From: Unio delphinus
Lineage: Eukaryota; Mollusca; Bivalvia; Unionida; Unionidae
Length of the DNA stretch: 64,000 bases
Direction of reading: 5' to 3'
NCBI GenBank assembly: GCA_029339505.1
Contig: JAQISU010000108.1
Coordinates: 20,655,501 to 20,719,500 of the forward strand
Within the stretch, counting starts at the first letter, position 1. Each line of letters opens with the position of its first letter. Shown here one piece after another: positions 41,601 to 52,100 of the stretch. The position numbers and the translations under genes are program-made. Under the pieces are notes generated by a model. The model was not told the origin of the DNA, ran no database searches, and saw only the letters and a program-made list of their open reading frames with translations.

Positions 41601-44600
41601 TTTAATTGTGCTGGATGTAATTGTCAAGATCATAATATGGTTAGATAGATAGAAATGGGTCAGCAGTGTGCTGATATAGCTTTGGCCTTCACACATTGTT
41701 TTTATAGTGTTTTTTTTTTAATTGACAATTACAACAGGATGCAATTGTCAAGATCACAACATGGTCAGATATAAATGGGGTCAGCACTGTTTTGATAGAG
41801 CTTTGGGCTTTGGATTATTACCCTTATGACTGATGAAATTGTCATCATCATAACATGGTCAGAAAGGCTAAAAGTAAATTTTGTGAATTAACACACAGAC
41901 ACACACACACAATTAATCTTACTAGACAAAGAAAAAAAAATCAATTGACAGTACATGTATCACTTTGTTTATAAAAAGGTTTTTTCGTTTATGAAGGTTT
42001 CGTCTACAAAATTAAATTGCAGTACTATACAATTAGCATCATAGGAATAAATCATTACAAAACTTTAACATATCATTATGTAAATGAAGGAATAACACTT
42101 TAGAAGGAAAAGTAAAAGCTAACTGACTTGAAAATGGGGAGAGTTGACTTGCCGAAAGATTTTATGTTGGCAAGATTAAAAAAAAACAAGTTCATAAAAG
42201 ATAAGGTAAATTTTCTGTAGTGGTGGGATAAGGGAGTAAATGGAAAGAGAATTATTTTAAATACGAAAAATATGTACCAAGATTTAAATAACATTTTTGA
42301 ATGGTTTTGCTATGTGCATGCCAACAATTTTCACCTCACATTCCACGCCTAAGAATAAGAACTATTAATTTATGTTACTCTGAAATAAATCTGTTTTTAA
42401 GACAAGAAGAACATTTTAATAATTAATGCTACTTAGACATTAGCTGCTTCAAGTTATATGTAGCTTTCCTACTATATACATATATACATACACATCTCAC
42501 AAATACAGTCCCCCTCTGGAAAGGCCATTCATTTTATAAGGCCACTTTCTCAGGGTGGCAGTATAAAAGGGGAACCATTGTAAATTTCTTTTTAAAAAAA
42601 TTAAATGTTAACTTTACTCTGCTCAACAGTACATTGGTATCAAGAAAGTTTGCTAATGAATATTTTTAAGATTTTGATAAAAAAAAAGGCCTTAAAATTA
42701 TTTTTTAAAAACCTCAATTACCTCAGACTGGTGCCCCAAAATCTATTTTTTGATGTAATCTGATGATAGACTGTATATTTAATACAATAATTGTCAAGTA
42801 CACACATGGTGTATAATTCTGTTCTGAAAACTGCCTTAGCTGTTGATACATTTCTATGTATTTAGCAAGGTCTGATAATAAAATTCACAAAACATGAGTT
42901 ACATACATGCCAACCCCTGACATGGAAAATGAGTAATCCAAATGGTCAAAAAGCAGAATACAGGCAGAAAAAGTGTAATCCACATATAACATGCAAAAAT
43001 TTCAATAAACAATGATTTATTTGCCCCTCTCGTCTTTTAACATCCTTTACTGTTTCAAGTTTTCATATATAGCACTTTTAGCTTTACACACATCAACTAG
43101 AAACCATTTTAAGACTTGGATCCAAAAAAATTAAAATTGTGTCCACACGGTCGGAAACAGATGTCACGTGATGCTGCACTCTGGTCTTAATATTCAGAGG
43201 ATTCTGTTATTTTTTGTTTCGGTATTATTTTGGTGCCTATTTCTAATTTATCTTGGAAATTTTTAAAAGGAGATATTTTTGCTCACATAAATGCATAAAC
43301 TAAAATAAAATATACTTGTTAGCGCCAAATATCTTTGGACTGGTTCTGCAGCAAATATAAATTAGAACATAGAATCTGCGCATAAAGATTAAATTTAGAA
43401 AACCAGTCTGCTCTCTCCTCACTAAGCATACAGATGCTATAAATATAATTCGAGGTCAACAGTAGAACCATGTTAGCTATAAACAGAACATGATACTGTT
43501 AGGAAAATCCACGATCAAGCGTACTCTTTTATTGTAGTTACGTAAAAGCCGTCTTTGCTAAAATACGGTCTGTGGGATTAATGGAATGGTAACAATAACA
43601 ACAAGAAAATGAATAATTGATTTTTTTGGGAGGTGGATATACTGAAAAAGCATAATCCATATACACTTAAGCGTAATGCGTAATTTAGTGAAGAAAAAAA
43701 AGCGTAATGATTACGCGAAAAGTGTAATGGTTGGCATGTATGGAGTTGGGGGTGTGAGTGGCATCAAAAGCTACTACTGACAATAATGGTGAACAACAGT
43801 GATAATGTAGTTTCCAGTGCAACTATCAAATAATAAGCAAAGATATTTCATAATACATTTTTTCCTTAACATTACATATCAAAAAAGGAAGATAATCTTT
43901 CTTATGTTTCTAATAAACTTATTGATCAATGAGGCAAAGTCTCTCACCTGCTGGCATAATGTGACACGAGACAGCATTCATTCCTTCTACACAAGTAAAG
44001 ATACTAATACAGAGCTGAACATGGAAACACTAATCCTCTTGACCAGTCCTAGTGCCCAAGAGCTCGGATTGACTATACAAATATGTTTAGGACAAGCACC
44101 CCAATGATCCATATGGCAATTCCATTTTGCCTCAACTTTGATCAAAATATACCCGTTTTTTTCTCCCAACTATTTCCCAATTTCCAAGGATCATGTAAAC
44201 CCTGTATCAATGTGAAAGTGGTTCTTAAAATACTTCCGAGCAAGACAGTGATACATACCTCTTTAGTGTTTTCATCCACACGCACTACACTTTCCTTATT
44301 AATTCCTAAAAGTCTTGGGACAAGTTTATTTTTTGCCTTCATCTTTTCCTTTAAAACAAAGAAATATGATGTAGTTAACTGGCATACTAGCAATGAAAAT
44401 TAAGTGGCCAAATTGATACTCACAATAAGGAAATGCTATAATGTGCAAAAGAATAGCTTTAAAACAAAAACAAATAAAAACAAAATGTCTCAACATTTTA
44501 TCATACATGGTTTTAAAATATTAGTAGTATCACACAAAGTATCACAGACACAAATGTATCTTCAAGAATATGTTTACAATTAAAGTAAAACTTATTTACA

Positions 44601-46239
44601 ACTCAACTCACTATTACTTTATCCTGTATATAATTTTACTGTTGTACATGACAGCAACAAACCACAATGCACTCTAATATAAAAAGGAAATGTTGAGATA
44701 ATTATGACATATATCCCAAAGAGCTTATTTTAAAAAAAGACAGCTACCAAGGCAACTGTCCAGCAAGCTCAATTTTAATATTTTTTATATATTTTATATT
44801 CGTGCACTATCATCTGTTTTGTATACTAATTGTGCTAAACTTTGTTTCCAAAGTAAATAACACCAGCTGTGGAACTTTGTAAGTGTTGGGTACCTCTACA
44901 CAACTTGCTTGAAATGTATATAAAGTTTGGTTGAAAAACCTTAAAGGCTTTAAAGGTTATGCTCACCATGGAGACCAAAACATCTTGACAGAGTCTCAAA
45001 ATGTACAAAGACAGACATACAGAGAACTGTATCCAAAAGCATTTGTTACCTGGTGGATAATAACGTATTTATAACTACAGACAGTCGCTGTTATTTCATT
45101 GTCACACTAACAAAGTAAATAAGCTTACTTTTACTAAGAAGAATGTAATTCCGTAAGTTTTTAAATCTCTGCACATCTGTGTATATTTCACTTTGGCATC
45201 CATTTCTGAAACTCCAATCCATTTCTTGTGTTCCTGTAAACAATCAAACTCTACGAATTTATACAGGAAAGATCAAAATCAAAAACAAGACTCCGCTGAA
45301 GGGACGGATGCATTTCTGGACATGAAAAGTAATACAAAGCAATGCATATAGTTAAAGAACTGCAACAACAATCAATTTTTTTCAGCTCTCAAACATATTC
45401 AAATCAAATTTTAATACTTGGTAACTTTCAGAAAGTAGAATATTTTGAACTCGACTTATAAAAATACACTTTGCTTTACATTTTGAAAAATCTCAGTTCA
45501 TATTCTCAGCTAAAATTACAATGTTAAAACCGCGGATGGCACCAAATTAACAAATTATTGGATTCTTATGTTGGGATTGTAAATAGTAATCACCTGGAAC
45601 TATGCTGATGTCAATATAAGCAAGTAATTCAGATTTAATATGAACTTGAATGGCGTAACAGCAGAGAATTAAAACATGTCCTGTAAATCTGTGATGAACT
45701 TACAAGAAAGATCTTTTTCTCTATGCCTTTAACCTTGCAATATTCTTTGGGAAGAAACTCCTTTAGTCTGCAAAAAAAAAAAAAGAAAAATGCAAACTTT
45801 TTAAAGTTTTTTTAAGTAGATCAATGACGATGAATTTACAGAAGCATTTGTCTTTCATTACCAGGCAGAACAAAATCCTAGCAAAAATGAAAGTAGTTTT
45901 TACCAATTTAAAATAAACAAATTCCTGCAGCTGTCCATAGCTAGGATTTTAAATGACAAGGAACAGTGTTTTGCAATATATATATTTATATATAGTTGTA
46001 GCTGTTGTTGGGTTTAACGCCATTTTTCAGCACACGATAGGCTATACATGGCGGCCAGTATTAATGGTGGAGGAAGAACCTGGGAAAACCCTGGAAAGAA
46101 CCACTGACCCACAAGAAGCTACTGGCAAGCTTTCTCACTTAACTAAATTAGCCGAATCTTAGACTCGAACCCACGCAGACGGAGTGAGATGGCAGTGATC
46201 CGTAACAGAGATAGCTTTAAACCACTTGGCCACTTGGGG

Positions 46240-46329
<90 letters not shown>

Positions 46330-48024
46330 TATTGGTAATAATCTGAAGTGTGCAAAATAATATAGAACAAGAACTCAAAGTTTAATTTGGCTTTAATTAC
46401 TTTAAATCTTTGAGCTAAAGGAGATTGTTTTAAATAAAGTTTATTTTGGCTTTAATTAATTTTAAATCTCTGGGTTAAATGTGATTGTTTTCAATAAAGT
46501 TAATTTTGGCTTTAATTACTTGTAAATCTCTGAGCTAAATGAGATTGTTTTGAATCAAGTTTAATTTTTACCTTCCAACTCTTGTCTGTTCTGGTGACTC
46601 TAATACATGTTAGAAGACCTAATAATAGAATATCTACTATTTTGGGGGAAAACCAGAATTTCAGTTTGAAATGAAATACTGCAAACCTCAAATCGAAGTA
46701 TTTTTTAATATAATGACTGCCTATGAGATCTCATATCCATAATTAGAATTACACCATTCTGTGAGAAGGGTGTACAGAGATTTACAGGTACAAAAATCAA
46801 CAGGTTCTGAGTCTAAGGGGTTGCCCCATTAGAGGAGAAGACCAAATGTATGTCACTGCGTGTATGGTGCAAATGAAACACCATCCAATTCAAGCAAAAT
46901 CTGAAATCATTATTTTATATGTAGACTATTTTTCAGTCACAGTGACCTTGACTTTTGACCCTTCAACCCTCAGATAGACAGGACTCTTCCTTTCCTTCAC
47001 TGCAAGAAATACACAGAGCTGTGTCCATGTCAGTCATTATGGAGGGTTGCAGTGGTTGCCATGCTCAAAAGTGAGTATTTGTAAAACTTCTTCACTAAAT
47101 GCAGAGGAAAGTACAATGGAATGCTTGTTCCGGGCCTTTATAAACCAGTCAAATATAGTTTTACGAGCAGTCATGGCTAGTAGAAGTAATAGGATGCATA
47201 CATTGTTGCTTACCTAGAAAATGACTTAAGTCGCAACAAGCCATTGACCGACATTGTAACTAATGTTGCAACTAGCACTTTAAGGGTTAATACACAGCAG
47301 GGATTTATCATTTCACCCCCACTGAATATATACAATATTCAACCAGAGCTGAAAATGGTTTGGAGAGTTGAAGTGAGGTGACACGAAATTACATTAAACC
47401 AGATGAACAAACATATCTCCAGAGATCATGCTATTCATTTTCTTACATCTGAGTTGCCTACCCTGACAAATAACATTGACCTGAAATACAAGTGGATCTA
47501 TATCTTGTTGATAATTTTAGGAACACTATATAGTTTGTTACTATTATTAGTAATAAAAACTATATTTGGAAAGAAAAAATGGAATTTGCATCAGGCATGG
47601 AGTGAATATCAAAGGCAACAATGTAACAATTACTCAAAATTTAAGAAATCTAACTCTGATTTTTAAATCCTCGCAAGAACCACCATTTTAAAAAGTGCCA
47701 AGAAAATGCAAAACCTCTTTTGCATAATAATCCAAAGTGTTAATTAAACTACTGTTAATTTATGCCATGCAGTTGGAGGGAATTACAATATTATTACTTT
47801 GGGATAAAAATCTGGATTGCATTTTCACTTACTCCAGAAATCCTGACTTGTGTTTCTGCTCATTGTGATCTCCAAACTGGACCTGACACTGTAGACTTGC
47901 TAATTCAGTGGCCTTCTCTTGTGATACTGGGTGGGTTCCATTCAAAATGGCATCTCGAGTCTAAAAGAAAAAGGCAGCTACACTTAGTGACAGCTGATTT
48001 TACTGTGTGTGTGTGTCTATGTTT

Positions 48025-48062
<38 letters not shown>

Positions 48063-49066
48063 CTGTGAACAGTATAAACCAGGATATCAATGCACTATGT
48101 GCCAGCATATCACTGTATATACTGTTACTGCAACATATTCCTGCAAAAGGTACTGACCAAATTTGGCCTGTGAATTACAGAATGGGAAATCAGGACCAAT
48201 ACTGTTCACAGACAAAGGTGGAATCTATTGATATTAATGATGTGTCATGATTACAAGTCTCATACTCCAAACATTACATTGGTACTATTTATTCAGTTAT
48301 TTTTCCCACCACACAACAGACTAAATAAAGTCCATCAAGAAAAAAAACCCAAAGGAAAGTTTAATATCATTTACCTGAGAGAAGAGCAAATTTAACTGAA
48401 CTGGGTCACGGGCATCCACATTTTTGTCCGAGAAAAAGAACTTTCTCCTGAGCAATACGGTGTTCTCTTCATCCACACCCTGCTCTCGTAAGGTCTTGGA
48501 ATGATCCAACCAGTTTGCTGCAGAATAGATGAGTATGAGATGAGATGTGTGTGTGAAATTGTTAAGTTCATATACAAATGTTTACCGTACTAAAAAACGG
48601 CAACAATTTTTTAAAAAAAATTCTCAAACATAATCATTTCTGGTAAAAGTGTAACTAACACAAATAGCAATATAAAACAAGGTATGGCTGAACAGCATTG
48701 ACATGTATGTGATCTAGTTTTTGTTTTTTTACAGCTCCTTATTTCTTCCTAGTTCAGGCACTCTGTATGCACCTGGTCCTGGTTTAATCTCAATTTCTTT
48801 CTCAAACTGAGATTTTTCTATAGCGTTCTTAACGGTTTGTTTGGAATTAAGAGGTTTTCAATGAACATTAAGCACGCATTAAGGACTAAATTTAGGGATG
48901 AACCAATTCCCATCCTGTCCATCTGAATGGGTTTTGCACTACCTGTATATACCACCCCCATCTGGTTCTTAATATAAAACTTTGATCTTGTTGGCTTGCA
49001 CCCCTACCACTCTTCTGGCAGTACATTAGTAACAACAAAAACAACAACATACACAACAACAACAAT

Positions 49067-49111
<45 letters not shown>

Positions 49112-52100
49112 TTTAAAAAAATAATTTTTTTTACAGATGACAAAAATGGAGATAGAGATGGTGGGAAAACTAAACTAAATCACAGTGGGGGAGTAGAAAA
49201 ATCGAATTTGGTAAAAACCAATATGACTAGGTAGTAACCTGCCAAGCAAAATTTGCCTATCCATCCTTCCCTAATTACAGTACAATCATAATGCATTATA
49301 TTTTCCATTCATTTGACTAATATTATTACTGAGAATAAAAGGGCTAACACAGTGTATTCTTCATCCCCTTGTATGATACCTATCTCTCACAAAAATCCCA
49401 ATATTGTTATAAATAACATGAACAAAATAATGCAATATCTCAATCTGAGGAACAATATTGAAAAATATATTGAACCTAAAGATGTATATAATAATTAATG
49501 TTTCCAGTTCAGTACTTAACGAAGTCTGCTAAATCATTTACGATAGTTTAGAATTCAAAATGAAGCGCGGTTTTTACTATCCATTTGTCTCATATGCACC
49601 ATCATTAAGAACCATGTATGCTTGAAAAACATAGAAAGTTTATTTTTTTTATTATCATTTAAAACAAAAGAAAGATCAGACTATCATAATCATGTAAGTG
49701 AGCTTTGTTCAAACTCACTATCGTCTTCTGTGTGGAGTTTCTTTCTCATCTCCTCCAGTTTCTTTTGGTCTTTAGCTATGGATTTGTCCCTCCTCAGTGT
49801 CAGCGTCTTCTCTTTCTCATCATCGGACATTTCCAGGATTAGCGAGTACTCATCATGGTTTGTTATTCCTGAAACAAAATTCATCATACACATAAAAAAC
49901 ATACTACTCTGGAAAAAGAATGAGGACATCAGAAGCAAAGTAATCATTGAAAAACAACTTAAAAAGATAAAAAGGAAAGCTGAAAAGCACCTTTAGCAGA
50001 AAACAATGTTCCTGATCAATCTAGTTCAAGCAGAGAAAAAAACTGAAAAAATTACAGCGAAATTTAATTTAATTTTGGAGATTAAATTTCATTTAATTTG
50101 GAGATTCCATTAGAAGCACAAATCAAGACTAAAAGGTAAGTAATGAGAAGCATAAACATGACTAGAAATGTAAATAAAAGTACCTATCCTCGAGCAGATA
50201 GTCAGCATAAGTTGTCCCACAGTGTTGCTGTCATCCACCTGAACTTTACGAACTGTACCATCAAGTGTACGAACTTTGAGGATCCGTACCTTCCTCCTGT
50301 ATTCCACCAGGTCCTGTGTGGAAATAATGAATTTGCATTATCAGATGATCAATCAATTCTTTATAAATCAAACAATAAATTTGTGTGCAGGCTATGATTG
50401 ACAATGTGTCATTTGCATTTGTGTGACTTGATTGAATTTTCAAGTGGAAATTTGATGTATCTATCCCTATACGAGATAAAGATATGGAAAATTCTTAAAT
50501 TTCTCAAGACACAGGCAGCTTAGGGAAGGAAAATGTTCCAATGACTCACTCAGGGTTAAAAAATTTACTCAGAATGTTATTGCAACAGTAAAATGGAGAC
50601 AATGCCTACAAAATCAAGTCTCTGCAATAAAAAATAATTTATAGGTTGCCACTGAACAAGCTGGTAGTGCAATTATTGTACTAGGTGATCATAACCTCCT
50701 TACTTTCATTGACAAAATGAAAACAAAAATCAGAGATTGTTGAGAGGAATTTGATCCTGTAGAAATAGTAACATTAAACACACCTGAGGAAAAGATACTG
50801 TAACTGCAGATGCAATCTCATGTGTGCAGAAGTATAATATTGTTTTACTTTATATTGTGCCCTTCATTTTACTATGAAGTTTTAATTGTTAAAGTATCTG
50901 AAGTATATTTGACCAATATGTAAAATAAAGATTTTCTTCTTCATATGATATGTTATCAACAGCTGAACATACGCACATAATAAAACAATTGGCATAAGAT
51001 GGATGTGGGGGTGGGGTGGGAGGATAGGGGTGCAGATTTCAAACCATACGAGTTAGTCGCCTTGTGTTAATTTGTAGAAAATACATAGGTGTTGTCAATA
51101 TTTTTTCTTTTGTACTGACTGAAATGAGTGTATGTGCCTGCTATGGCTGTAGCAGACAAATTCTCAAATTAAAGAATTTAAAAAAAAAGGCAATTGACAA
51201 ATAATTAATCCCAACTGCTGGAGATTAATGTAACTTGTATAAGGTAAGTATTTTTTTGTATTGGACGGTTCACCTTCTGCATGGTAACAGGTATAAATAT
51301 GGAAAAAATTACTGATATCCCATTTCAATCTTAGCATTCAGATATTATGGCATTAACGCCTTTGTGTTGTTACCAGTCCAAATTCACTGCCAGTGATCCC
51401 TGTATCTATTTTCCAAACTGCTATGTCCCCCTAAATTAAATGAATCCCTATATCTTGATAATTGGGTGGGGTGGGGTGGGAGGAGTAAAACAAATAGACA
51501 TACTGTGTATGCTCTTTTATCTACATCAGGGCCAACTGCACACAACACAAACACTGATATGCCACAGCAAAATGTGTTAGTAGATCACATTCTATATTGT
51601 TTTTTGCAACTAATAACTCCCAAAAACTGCTCGACCCTGATATGCTTGCACAATTTATGCAGTCTGGTCTATGTTCTTTGTTCCACTGATTAAATCCAAA
51701 AAATTGCATGGACACTGATTGATCTGGTGCAGTGAGAGATCTTCATTTATTATTTTTACAATTAAATCTAACATATGCATGAATATGATTTTTTTCAGTT
51801 TTATCTTACAGTTGTGTATCTATCATGGTAGTTCTGTGTATTGAGACCTTCCTATAATCTATATTAATGTAATAATTTTTAGTTTTTATATTACTGTATA
51901 TGCTCACTTACAAGTCAAACTGCAAACAGCAAAGACCCTGATCTGCAATAGCATAATGTGCCTGCAGATTAGGGACTATCTTGTTTATTCTACCAATTAC
52001 TCCTAACAAATTGTACAGATCCAGACCTGCTGGCACACTATGCAATGGCATATCTGGGTCTGTGTAGTTTGCAGTTGGGTTTGCCTTATAAGCAGTTAAC

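Noticed and set aside
47403..47666. 87-codon plus-strand frame with a hydrophobic membrane-like stretch
   Set aside because: AT-rich intron sequence easily encodes Leu/Ile runs. No signal, no family match and no support from flanking features.
47762..48250. Plus-strand frame of 162 codons
   Set aside because: It runs antisense across talin exon w5 and through an AC microsatellite (His-Thr repeats). It resembles no known protein.
49622..49996. 124-codon plus-strand frame rich in serine and phenylalanine
   Set aside because: It is the antisense shadow of talin exon w3.
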